From Pectobacterium carotovorum (GTDB lineage Bacteria > Pseudomonadota > Gammaproteobacteria > Enterobacterales > Enterobacteriaceae), in the NCBI GenBank assembly GCA_016415585.1, contig CP066552.1:1736001-1800000 (forward strand): DNA of 64,000 nucleotides, in the 5' to 3' direction. Shown here piece after piece: positions 8,811-16,885 of this stretch; position 1 is the stretch's first letter; the number at the start of each line of letters is the position of its first letter. A program made the translations under genes and the position numbers. The notes beneath the pieces are model-generated. The model had not been told where the DNA came from and searched no databases. It saw only the letters and a list, made by a program, of their open reading frames with translations.

Positions 8811-9233
8811 CTACTCATTCGATGAATCAACAAGCTGTGCCAGTTCCGCCGCGCTCAACTGAGTAATCTGACAAACCTGAGCAGGTTCCATGCCGCTAAG
8901 TAGAAGCTGACGAGCGATATTTCGAGCACTGGCTTTCATACCTTGCTCTATGCCATGTTGTATTCCCTGCTCCATGCCGCGCTGTATCCCCTGCTGTATG
9001 CCTTTTTCAAACCCGATTTTCTCAAGCTGCTGTGCGATGGTCATGATCGCCTCCCGATCCGTTGACAGAGACTGCGCGACGGCCTCAATAAACTCTGCTG
9101 GCCTTGAGGTGTTGCCGCTTCGTGCGATGTAAAACAGTATCGCTCTTTTTTGCGGCAGCGGTACCTGCCAGCGCTCAAATAATAGCCCGATATCCTGTGC
9201 TAATTCCAGTATATCGAGCTGTATGGCTACCTC
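8811..9233 (-). pseudogene. Rpn/YhgA-type nuclease family remnant, 5' truncated
   Basis: The open frame reads from a stop at 9234-9236 without a credible start and gives about 140 residues. It contains the family's segment WQVPLPQKRAILFYIARSG, an internal ATG at 9044 and the hallmark C-terminal GI-rich run (GIQQGIQRGMEQGIQHGIEQ) before a final helix. Rpn proteins are recombination-promoting nucleases of the PD-(D/E)XK fold. Their catalytic core lies in the N-terminal part, which is missing here. A short product from 9044 (77 residues) could be made internally, as reported for other Rpn loci, but it has no nuclease core. I read it as a decayed gene. Confidence 0.7.
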
Positions 9234-9635
9234 TTAGCCACATTCCCATGAAGATTCAGAGGTCGTTTCGTGCGCTGCACTGCCGCTACTCATTTGTGAT
9301 ATCGAACACGCGCCCGACTCAGGGCGCTCAATTGCCGTCGCCCTGAGAACCCTGGCTTCCGGCTAAATTATGCCGCTGCGCGGTGCCATCGATGGACATG
9401 ACCGCTAGTCGAGCCGCCAGTGACGCGATTACTCGCCCCATAAATGGACCTCGCCCTTTGGGCCAGCACAAGTGCTGTTCAAAAACGTCGTTGACGTTTT
9501 TGTCCGACGCGGCACTGACTTTCGCGGCGTCCATGCCGCTCACTCGGCGGCCACGTCCACCGCTGCATAATTTTTTAAGCCGGATATAACCCACTGCAGG
9601 TTGAGGCATTTGTGTAAGAGGCAGAGAACAGATAG
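9234..9635 (-). other. Non-coding stretch with possible gene relic
   Basis: About 400 bases without a convincing gene. A 93-codon minus frame (9328-9609) has no recognisable domain and no clear ribosome-binding site. The segment contains a striking self-complementary patch around 9480-9505 (AAAAACGTC near GACGTTTTT). It could be the remains of the Rpn gene or of an inserted repeat family. Confidence 0.3.
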
Positions 9636-9664
9636 ACGCGATCTCACTGGGAGCGAGATCGCGT
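9636..9664 (-). terminator. Hairpin after the arylsulfotransferase gene
   Basis: A perfect 10-bp inverted repeat (ACGCGATCTC/GAGATCGCGT) with a 9-base loop, 13 bases beyond the stop at 9678. The minus-strand downstream side is only moderately T-rich (TCTATCTGT), so it may be a weak terminator or an mRNA 3' end stabiliser. Confidence 0.6.
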
Positions 9665-9677
9665 TAAGGTGTGAGGG

Positions 9678-11471
9678 TTAGCTCTGTTGCGTGGTCAGCC
9701 ACTGGCGCAGGCGTTCGGGCTGTTGGGCGCCGCTCAGACGTGCTTGTTCTTCACCGTTTTCGAGCCAGAGCAGAGTTGGCAGCGTTCTCACCGCCAATTT
9801 CTCCGCTAGGGCAATGTGATGATCGGCGTCCAGATAATGACTTGGTAATTGACGGTATTCCTCGTTATCCAGAATCACTTCTAACTGGCGATAGAGGCTT
9901 TTGCAGTGGACGCAGCGCTCCGCGCCGACCAGCAGCAACTGCGGGCCACGTTGCGCTGCCAGTTCAGGCCAACGGTCGGCGGTGAGTGGCGCAAAACGCT
10001 CACGGTTGACGGCAAAGAGCTTCGGACTGCGCTTGAGGTCTTCGCTGTCGGTCGCGACACACAGGGCATCGCCGCTCTTTTTATAAGGGCGCGTACCGTC
10101 AATACGAATCACGCTGGCGAAGCCGGGCGCGGCGGCTCCGGGCTGGCGTAGTTGAGTATTATCAGGGGCAATCACCGGAGTTTCCTGTGGGCGCGACAGC
10201 TGCGGCACCCATTCATAGGGGACGCGGTAGGCGCGGTACAGCATATTGGTGTTCACCGTCTTGCCCCAATAGGGGGAAATAAACTCCCAGACAATTTCAT
10301 GATCGGCGGTGACTTCAAACAACCGACCATTGGCCCCTTCGTTAATCAGCGTATTGCCGTTCGGCAGGCGCTGGATGTTACTGATGTACGGGCTGTAAAA
10401 ACGGAAGGCGTCAGTCGGGTGCGGAATGCCCGCTTCGTAGGGCGAATAGCGCCAGACAATATCCAGCGTGACTGGGTTGATTTCCAGCACGCGGGAATAG
10501 TCACGCCAGGCGTTTTTTACCCCGTCAGCCGATGCCGGGTTGGGCGCGCCGTAGCCAGCCCAGCCGCCGTTATCAAACACCAGAATATTGCCCGCGCCCG
10601 GTAAGCCTGCGGGGATCATATGCGCGTGGTGCTGGCCGATAATCCAGCCGATATGTTTGAGCTCAGGCGTGTTGTAGTTGGGGCCAAGCTGCCAGACGAT
10701 ATTACCGCTCTGCTTGTCGATGATGGCAATGATGTTGGATTCGCGCGCGTCCCAGATGATGTTATCTGGGTGGAAACGGGTATCGCCTTGATCGAACCAC
10801 GGATTGGGACCGAGTGCCGACATGGAGTTGATGTGCATCCAGTCGCCCATCCCACCGCCGCTTTTGCGCAGGTTGGGATTGTTGTACAGCGCGGTTTTTG
10901 CGTCGTCATCAAAGCCCAGTTCATCGAAATGGTCGCTGCAACGCCATTCCCACAAAATGTTGCCCTCCCAGTCCACTTCGATGATGGTGTCGTCGAGCAG
11001 CAGTTTGTCGCTGATCCGTTCATTATGCAGGTTGGTATGCGCCAGCAATAATGTGTTGCCGCCAATCGACTGCGGTTCCTGACCCGGCGCGTAATAGCCG
11101 ACCGGATTGCCGCTGCGCTGGTAGTCATGGTGGACGCGTGCCATCCATTCTGGCGGAAGGTCAGGATCGGTAATGTATTCATAGCCGTTGAATTTCCAGA
11201 CGACGTTACCGTCCCAGTCGACCTGAATCAGATCGACCATGTCCTGCATGCCGTAGCGTGAATCACGTTCGCCGCTGTGCCCGAGGATGTAGCCGCCGGG
11301 CAGGATTTTGTTGGGGAAGCCGTGCAGGCCTTCCCACAGGCGCAGTTCGGTGCCGTTCATATCCACTAGCACCGCGCCACGTTCCAGCGCCTGAAAGACG
11401 GTGTAGCCGCCCCAGGCTTTTTCCGGGTTGTAAATCGTTGTGCTGGTCGGGTAGACGGAAGGGTGTCCCAT
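9678..11471 (-). CDS. Arylsulfotransferase-like protein fused to a thioredoxin domain
   Basis: A 597-residue protein. Residues about 20-420 form an arylsulfotransferase-type beta-propeller with repeated W-rich blades (VDWDGNVVWKFNGYEY, VDWEGNILWEWRCSDHFDE, INPVTLDIVWRYSPYEAG). They include the active-site-like histidine stretch GQHHAHMIPAG followed by GNILVFDNGG. Residues about 490-597 form a thioredoxin-like domain with CVHC (Cys520, Cys523) and a cis-proline motif TLPTL. No signal peptide is visible, unlike periplasmic AssT, so a cytoplasmic location is inferred. The ABC ATPase gene ends just upstream on the same strand, placing this protein in a sulfate-ester or sulfonate uptake unit. Plausible role: moving or removing sulfate from imported aryl sulfates, with the thioredoxin domain supplying redox chemistry. 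The reaction is not proven by sequence. Confidence 0.8.
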   Translation of the reverse strand: MGHPSVYPTSTTIYNPEKAWGGYTVFQALERGAVLVDMNGTELRLWEGLHGFPNKILPGGYILGHSGERDSRYGMQDMVDLIQVDWDGNVVWKFNGYEYITDPDLPPEWMARVHHDYQRSGNPVGYYAPGQEPQSIGGNTLLLAHTNLHNERISDKLLLDDTIIEVDWEGNILWEWRCSDHFDELGFDDDAKTALYNNPNLRKSGGGMGDWMHINSMSALGPNPWFDQGDTRFHPDNIIWDARESNIIAIIDKQSGNIVWQLGPNYNTPELKHIGWIIGQHHAHMIPAGLPGAGNILVFDNGGWAGYGAPNPASADGVKNAWRDYSRVLEINPVTLDIVWRYSPYEAGIPHPTDAFRFYSPYISNIQRLPNGNTLINEGANGRLFEVTADHEIVWEFISPYWGKTVNTNMLYRAYRVPYEWVPQLSRPQETPVIAPDNTQLRQPGAAAPGFASVIRIDGTRPYKKSGDALCVATDSEDLKRSPKLFAVNRERFAPLTADRWPELAAQRGPQLLLVGAERCVHCKSLYRQLEVILDNEEYRQLPSHYLDADHHIALAEKLAVRTLPTLLWLENGEEQARLSGAQQPERLRQWLTTQQS

Positions 11472-11487
11472 AATGGTGCTCCAGTGT

Positions 11488-12297
11488 TTACGTGTTCAGA
11501 GAAGAGAGGTCGGCAGCCGTGTCGGCAGGCTGCGTCAACAGTGCGAGCAGGTCGCTGCACTGCTGGTGAAAGGCCTGACTGTCACGCTGGCGCGGATGCG
11601 GCAGCGAAATGGTCGCAATCTGGCGGATACGGCCCGGTCGCGGTGCCAGCACGACGACGCGATCGGCGAGATAGACGGCTTCCTCGACGTCGTGCGTGAC
11701 CAGCAGCGTGGTCGTGCCTTCCGCCTGATGAATGCGGCGCAGCTCCTGCTGCATCTGCTGGCGGGTCAACGCATCCAGCGCGCCAAAAGGTTCATCCAGC
11801 ATCAGGATGCGTGGATTGGCGACGAGTCCGCGAGCGATAGCCACACGCTGCGCCATGCCGCCGGAAAGCTGGGCGGGTAGGGCATCGGCAAAATCCTGCA
11901 AATGGACGAGTTGAATAAAGTGGTCGATCAGGCGCTTCTGCTCTTTGTTATCGATGGCTTCATTCGCCAGTCCAAGTGCGATGTTTTGCCGCACCGTCAG
12001 CCACGGAAACAGGCGTGGTTCCTGAAACACCATGCCACGCTCACGCCCGATGCCGCGCACGGTTTTCCCTTCGACCAGCACGCGTCCCTGATAGTCGTTG
12101 TCCAGCCCAACCAACATGCGCAGCAGCGTGGATTTGCCGCAACCGCTGCTGCCGACAATCGCCACCAGCTCACCGCTGTGAATCGACAGTGAAAAATCAT
12201 CGATTACCGTCAACGACTCGCCCTGTACACGAAACTGTTTACGCAGCCGATCGAACTGTACGACTGGCGGTGATACCTCAAGGGTTGTGGACGTCAT
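11488..12297 (-). CDS. ABC ATPase, sulfonate/taurine/sulfate-ester type
   Basis: A 269-residue cytoplasmic ATPase of the SsuB/TauB/AtsC group. It shows Walker A IVGSSGCGKSTLLRML, a Q-loop MVFQEPRLFPWLTV, signature QLSGGMAQRVAIARGL, Walker B ILMLDEPFGALDALTR and the switch histidine in LLVTHDVEEAVYLADRV. The QEPRLFPW and GALDALTR motifs are characteristic of the nitrate/sulfonate/taurine family. Its start overlaps the stop of the fused permease gene by 4 bases (ATGA). It is followed after 16 bases by the arylsulfotransferase-thioredoxin gene, so all three are likely cotranscribed. Confidence 0.88.
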   Translation of the reverse strand: MTSTTLEVSPPVVQFDRLRKQFRVQGESLTVIDDFSLSIHSGELVAIVGSSGCGKSTLLRMLVGLDNDYQGRVLVEGKTVRGIGRERGMVFQEPRLFPWLTVRQNIALGLANEAIDNKEQKRLIDHFIQLVHLQDFADALPAQLSGGMAQRVAIARGLVANPRILMLDEPFGALDALTRQQMQQELRRIHQAEGTTTLLVTHDVEEAVYLADRVVVLAPRPGRIRQIATISLPHPRQRDSQAFHQQCSDLLALLTQPADTAADLSSLNT

Positions 12298-13907
12298 GCG
12301 ATTTCTCCTGCGGAACGCCAGCGCGTCATCCGCTGTTCCAGACCTAATCCGACGCGGTCGAGCACCGCGCCCGTTAATCCAATCAACAGTATGCCGCTGA
12401 TAATCAGGGGCATATCCAGTAGCTGTTGGGCGTTGATCATCAGGCTGCCGATCCCGGTGCCGGATGACATGAAATATTCAGCACCGATGGTGCCAAGCCA
12501 GGCGTAAATCAGCGACAGACGTAAACCGGCGAAGATCGCGGGCGCGGCCCCTGGCAGGATCAGCACCCGCAAGCGAGTTGATAAACGCAGTTGCAACACC
12601 TGTGCAACTTCCTGTAAAGCCTGTGAGCGCTGGCGGATACCGCGATGGCTGGCCACCAGCATGGGGAAGAACGAGGCCAGCGCGACAAACGTGATTTTCC
12701 CGGTTTCATCGTTGCCGACCCAGGCGGTCAGCAGCGGCAGCCAGGCAAACAGCGCGATCTGACGCAGCGTCGCGACCGTAGGCGTGAAGAGCGCGTCGCT
12801 GGTGGCATTCAGCCCCAGCAGCACGCCGCACACGAGGCCCGCGACAATCCCGCATACCGCACCGGCGAGCGCGCGGGTCAGACTGGCCTGCATCGCCTCG
12901 GTGAGCGAGCCGTCACGCACGCCTTGCAACAGCATGTGCCACACGTCGGCGGGCGGTGGCAGCAGTAGCGGATCGATCCAGCCGAAACGGCTGGCCTGTT
13001 GCCAGAGCAGCAGAAGCAGAAAAGGCAAAACCAACGCCGATAAGCGACGAGACGGTGCGGCGGTTAAGCGGCTGAGCGGCGGATGTGGCCAGAAAACCAG
13101 ACGGCGTTCCAGTTGATTGATTGCCCACTCCATCGTCAGCCCTGCCAGCCCAATGACGGCGATACAGACAAACACAATATCCAACTGAAACAGCTGGCGT
13201 CCCCATACCAGCAGGTAGCCAATGCCCTGCGATGATGCCAGCAGTTCGACCACGATCAGCGACACCCACGCCTGCGAGAGCGCCAGCCGTAAGCCGGTTA
13301 ACCAAGTGGGTAGCGCGGCGGGCAGCGTCAATTTGATGAGGCGCTGATACCACGGCAGGCGCAGAGTGCGAGCGACTTCCTGTAGTGCATGCGGCACGTT
13401 ACGCACGCCTGTTTGCGTATGCAGTGTCACGGGGATAATCACGGCCTTGATGATGACGGCGAGCTTCAGGCCGTCATCGATGCCGAACAGCACCATAAAC
13501 AGCGGTATCCAACCCAGCGTTGGAATTTGTGCCAGCGCGTAGACCGTCGGGTGCAGCAGGTGTTCGGCACGGCGTGAGGCTCCCATCAGCGCACCAAGTA
13601 GCGTCCCCGCCAGTACGCCAGCCAGCAGGCCGCTAGCTAGCCGTTGCAGGCTGATAAAGAGCTGCGGCAGGAGATCGTTGTGCCAAAGTTCGACGGCGGT
13701 TTTAGCGACGATGTCGGGAGCCGGGAGAATCTGGGAAGGCATCCAGCCGTAATGGGTGCTGATATACCACAACGCCAGCAGCGCCAGCGGCACAATTAGT
13801 GGTACTACAAGCGGCACCCCTATTGACACGACAAGAGAATAGACCCGCGCTACCGGCAGTGCAGGCCAGACGATCGCGTTTTTTTTCAGCAGTATCGACT
13901 TATTCAT
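12294..13907 (-). CDS. Fused double permease of a sulfonate/sulfate-ester ABC importer
   Basis: A 537-residue inner-membrane protein made of two SsuC/TauC-like permease halves. The first half carries the contact loop ALQEVARTLRLPWYQRLIKLTLPAALPTWLTGLRLAL in pieces near residue 170. The second half repeats the same pattern (ALQEVAQVLQLRL, then ILPGAAPAIFAGLRLSL) near residue 430. The two copies of the EAA loop show a true internal duplication. AtsB of the Pseudomonas sulfate-ester transporter AtsRBC has the same double size, which supports an ester-sulfate substrate. I place the start at 13907 (GGGAATAAA before ATG); a longer frame reaches 14012. It is divergent from the binding-protein gene at 14146. 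Confidence 0.85.
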   Translation of the reverse strand: MNKSILLKKNAIVWPALPVARVYSLVVSIGVPLVVPLIVPLALLALWYISTHYGWMPSQILPAPDIVAKTAVELWHNDLLPQLFISLQRLASGLLAGVLAGTLLGALMGASRRAEHLLHPTVYALAQIPTLGWIPLFMVLFGIDDGLKLAVIIKAVIIPVTLHTQTGVRNVPHALQEVARTLRLPWYQRLIKLTLPAALPTWLTGLRLALSQAWVSLIVVELLASSQGIGYLLVWGRQLFQLDIVFVCIAVIGLAGLTMEWAINQLERRLVFWPHPPLSRLTAAPSRRLSALVLPFLLLLLWQQASRFGWIDPLLLPPPADVWHMLLQGVRDGSLTEAMQASLTRALAGAVCGIVAGLVCGVLLGLNATSDALFTPTVATLRQIALFAWLPLLTAWVGNDETGKITFVALASFFPMLVASHRGIRQRSQALQEVAQVLQLRLSTRLRVLILPGAAPAIFAGLRLSLIYAWLGTIGAEYFMSSGTGIGSLMINAQQLLDMPLIISGILLIGLTGAVLDRVGLGLEQRMTRWRSAGEIA

Positions 13908-14145
13908 TTTATTCCCGAAAACCATCGCAGCTGGATGAATAGGGAATAAAAAACAGGTTTCAAGGTTGAACGCCAATGCAATAAAGCGATGGTCGTCGTG
14001 CAATAAATGCATACGCGTAGCCCAAGCCCGCCAGCCCTGATTTATGCTTTTTTCCGCTGAACAAACCTGTAAATGTTATTTAAGACTGACGCCGACGGTT
14101 CGCTAGTTTCATGGTAGATGAAACGAATTATTAAGGAAAAACCGT

Positions 14146-15282
14146 ATGCAGCACGCCACCCTGTTGATGACCGCCTCGCCGATAACGGCATCTTCCCGCT
14201 GGCGCTGGGGGATGAAGGTATTAAGTACGGCCTTGCTGATGGGCGCCGCGCTCGTTTCCACCGTTCAGGCAAACGACGCTGCCCCGCAGGAGGCACAGAA
14301 GCCGACGGAGATTCGTATTGGTTTGCCGGATCAGAGTGCAGGCAGCAAACCCTTTATTCGCGGGCCGCTGGGGTTGGCGCATATTCGCCAACAGTTGGAG
14401 AAGGAATTTGAGCCGCAGGGTATCAACATTCGCTGGTCGTTCTTTAAAGGAGCGGGCCCAGCGGTGAATGAGGCGCTGGCAAACAAGCAGCTGGATGTGG
14501 TGTATCTGGGCGATCTGGCGGCTATTATCGGCCGTGCGGGTAGTCTGCCAACGCGGGTGCTGGTGGGGTCGCGCGGCTCGAATTCTTATCTGGCGGCGAC
14601 GCCGGAATCGGGTATTCAACGCATTGAAGATTTACGCGGCAAGCGGATTGCGGTCTACAAGGGAACGGCCGATCAGCTGTCGTTTGAGCGCGCGATTAAA
14701 AGCGTCGGGCTAAACGAGCGCGATGTGCGAGTCATTAATCTGGACTGGACGGCAGGCAAGGCCGCACTGGCGGCCAGACGCGTGGATGCGGTGTGGGGCG
14801 GCGTCTCTCTGCTGGCGTTGCGTAAGCAGGGCATCAATATTGTGACCACCAGCCGGGCGCTGGGCTGGCCGAATACCACGCAGGCCGCGGTGTTGGCGAC
14901 GCAGGACTTTATCGACCGCTACCCGGGCACGACGCAGCAACTGGTGAATGTGCTGGTGGACAATGCGCAGTGGATCGGCGATGCACAGCACCTGCCGGAA
15001 TACACTGCGCTCATGGCCGAGCAGAGTCAGATTCCGCAGACGATTTTTCAGGAAGAATTGAAAGCGGAGGATCTCCCTTTCCAAAGCTCGCCGCGTCTCG
15101 ATCCGTTCCTGCTCAGCAGCTTGCAGGACAGCATTGAGCGGGCGAAAGCCGCCGGGTTGATTCGCAGCACGTTCTCGGCCAGCGACTGGTTTGCCGGCCA
15201 GTTTGTTGACCGGGCGCTGAAAGCCAAAGGGCTGGAATCGAACTGGGCAGTGTATGACGCCAGCGGTAATCCTGCGAAATAA
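14146..15282 (+). CDS. Periplasmic substrate-binding protein, sulfonate/sulfate-ester type
   Basis: A 378-residue secreted binding protein of the SsuA/AtsR group. The N-terminus has a signal peptide with an unusually long n-region (hydrophobic core VLSTALLMGAALVSTVQA, cleavage expected near residue 43). The mature part starts with EIRIGLPDQSAGSKP. It then has the typical FFKGAGPAVNEALANKQLDVVYLGDLAAI segment, which lines the ligand cleft, and GKRIAVYKGTADQLSFERAI. AAGGAAAAACC precedes the ATG. It is divergent from the fused permease and its ATPase and arylsulfotransferase, sharing a 238-bp control region, and convergent with the LysR gene 12 bases downstream. Confidence 0.87.
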   Translation: MQHATLLMTASPITASSRWRWGMKVLSTALLMGAALVSTVQANDAAPQEAQKPTEIRIGLPDQSAGSKPFIRGPLGLAHIRQQLEKEFEPQGINIRWSFFKGAGPAVNEALANKQLDVVYLGDLAAIIGRAGSLPTRVLVGSRGSNSYLAATPESGIQRIEDLRGKRIAVYKGTADQLSFERAIKSVGLNERDVRVINLDWTAGKAALAARRVDAVWGGVSLLALRKQGINIVTTSRALGWPNTTQAAVLATQDFIDRYPGTTQQLVNVLVDNAQWIGDAQHLPEYTALMAEQSQIPQTIFQEELKAEDLPFQSSPRLDPFLLSSLQDSIERAKAAGLIRSTFSASDWFAGQFVDRALKAKGLESNWAVYDASGNPAK

Positions 15283-15294
15283 TCACGAATGCGC

Positions 15295-16233
15295 TCACAG
15301 GGTCGGTAGTGCCGGAGCCGGTGAGCGCAGCCTGTCCTGTGCCAATATGCTTTCGATCATCAGCTCGGCCAGCGGTGGTAGCGTTCTCTGCAAACAGGTG
15401 ACAATACCGAAGCGGGTTTGCATATTTGCCCATTCCGGCGGCGTGCCTGTCAGTGGAATTTCTACCAGTTGATGACTTAATCGACCCAGCGCAAAGCCAT
15501 CCTCGCTGGCAAAGCTGATGGCCTGCGTATGCCGCAGGATGCTGAAAACAGAATAGATATGGTCACACTGAATCTGTGGCCGATAATCGGGCTGGCGCGT
15601 TAAGGCGGCCAGTACCTTGCGCATGCCGACGGGCATAAAAGGGGAGGCGAGCGGAAAGCGCAGGAGATCGTCCGGCGTGACGTTTGCCTGCTGTACCAGC
15701 GGGTGTGAAGAGTGGCAGATAAAAAAGCAGCGCTGCTGGCTTAATGGCTGGACATGAAGGTTGGTTTCCATTTCGGCCTGCCAGGTATCGGCAACGATAA
15801 AAGGCCACTCATCGGCTAGCAGTCGTTCACGCAGGGATTGCCAGTTATCCACGCTGTAGGTGACTCTGGCTCGCGGACGAAGGGCGTGGAAATGCGCTAC
15901 CGCCTTGGGGATCAGCGTGGTAGACGGTGCCGGGCCGCAGCCAAACGTCAGTTCGCCTTCCTGTGCCTCGCTGATCTGCCGCATGTCGGTCATCAGTTCC
16001 CAGGACAGCTCCTGCATACGCTGTGCAAACGGCAGCAGCGTATTGCCCTGCCACGTCAGCGCAAAGCGGCGGCTCTGGCGATCGATAAGCGGATGCCCCA
16101 TCGTTTGTTCCAGCGCCTGAATGCTGCGGCTGAATGCCGATTGCGACAGGCAGACGGCCTCAGCGGCCTGTACAAAACTCCCATGTTCGGCCAGCGCAAG
16201 AAAATTGCGTAATTGCCGTAAATCCAGATGCAT
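15295..16233 (-). CDS. LysR-family regulator of the sulfur-ester cluster
   Basis: A 312-residue DNA-binding activator. The N-terminal winged helix-turn-helix is clear (LRQLRNFLALAEHGSFVQAA then LSQSAFSRSIQALEQ), followed by an effector-binding domain (GELTFGCGPAPSTTLIPKA onward). It lies convergent to the binding-protein gene and is the only regulator in the cluster, so control of this uptake system is the likely role. The effector is unknown. I prefer the start at 16233 (MHLDLRQLRNF), which matches typical LysR N-termini, although an ATG at 16266 is possible. Confidence 0.82.
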   Translation of the reverse strand: MHLDLRQLRNFLALAEHGSFVQAAEAVCLSQSAFSRSIQALEQTMGHPLIDRQSRRFALTWQGNTLLPFAQRMQELSWELMTDMRQISEAQEGELTFGCGPAPSTTLIPKAVAHFHALRPRARVTYSVDNWQSLRERLLADEWPFIVADTWQAEMETNLHVQPLSQQRCFFICHSSHPLVQQANVTPDDLLRFPLASPFMPVGMRKVLAALTRQPDYRPQIQCDHIYSVFSILRHTQAISFASEDGFALGRLSHQLVEIPLTGTPPEWANMQTRFGIVTCLQRTLPPLAELMIESILAQDRLRSPAPALPTL

Positions 16234-16378
16234 ATTGCGGCTACCTACCGTATCGATTTTTCCCACTTTTTAGGCGGAGGTCGGCTGGCAACGCAATGAA
16301 CAAAACGTTATAAGTTATAGCGAATTGATTACGATGGGACCTCAGCGCACGGCGAGCGCCGCCTGGCGCGGTCAGCGG

Positions 16379-16625
16379 CTATTTCGCCAGCGCACAGGAC
16401 AAATCCTGAATTTCTTCCACAGATCCGAGACTCATATTGAACACGTCCAAACTGCTGGCGAGCAGCACCTTTTCGCCTGCTGACGTGGAAACCATCGCAA
16501 GGCCGTATTTGCCGATCGACTCATTCTGCTGCTGGGCGTAGCGATCGAGCGTTTTGAACGGATCGCTTTGCGCCAGTTCGTTCACCGCGAGCGTTTTTGC
16601 CAGATAGACGTGCCCGTTAATTTTT
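16379..16625 (-). pseudogene. C-terminal gene remnant, unknown family
   Basis: An open minus frame of about 80 residues ([20 protein letters not shown] at its start) with no start codon signal. It collides head-on with an ABC-transporter fragment at about 16625. I do not recognise the family. It is hydrophilic and has no membrane segment. It most likely represents the 3' end of a gene left by a deletion. Confidence 0.4.
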
Positions 16626-16627
16626 AC

Positions 16628-16873
16628 CAGCAGCGTATTTCGATAGCACGGGCATTATTAAAGGAAGCGCGGATTGTGATTCTGGACGAACCGACGGCGG
16701 CGTTGGATACCGAAAGCGAGTTAGCCGTACAGCGTGCGGTTGACCGACTAATGCAGGACAAGACGGTGATTGTCATCGTGCATCGGTTATCGCGAGTTGT
16801 GGAACGCGCAACAACAGTGCAAGTGTCTACCCACTATCCTCCTATTATAAGGAGTCGATATAAGGTGGAATAG
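16628..16873 (+). pseudogene. ABC exporter ATPase fragment (MsbA/ToxB-like)
   Basis: The frame begins inside the ABC signature ([20 protein letters not shown]), then has Walker B and the D-loop ([13 protein letters not shown]) and the switch histidine region ([11 protein letters not shown]). After about residue 60 it degenerates into unrelated residues. Walker A, the Q-loop and all membrane helices are missing. It is a short relic of an exporter and not a working gene. Confidence 0.75.
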
Positions 16874-16885
16874 ACGTGATGGCGA

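Noticed and set aside
9328..9609. A 93-codon minus-strand frame
   Set aside because: Amino-acid composition and lack of a ribosome-binding site do not support a gene; left as non-coding.
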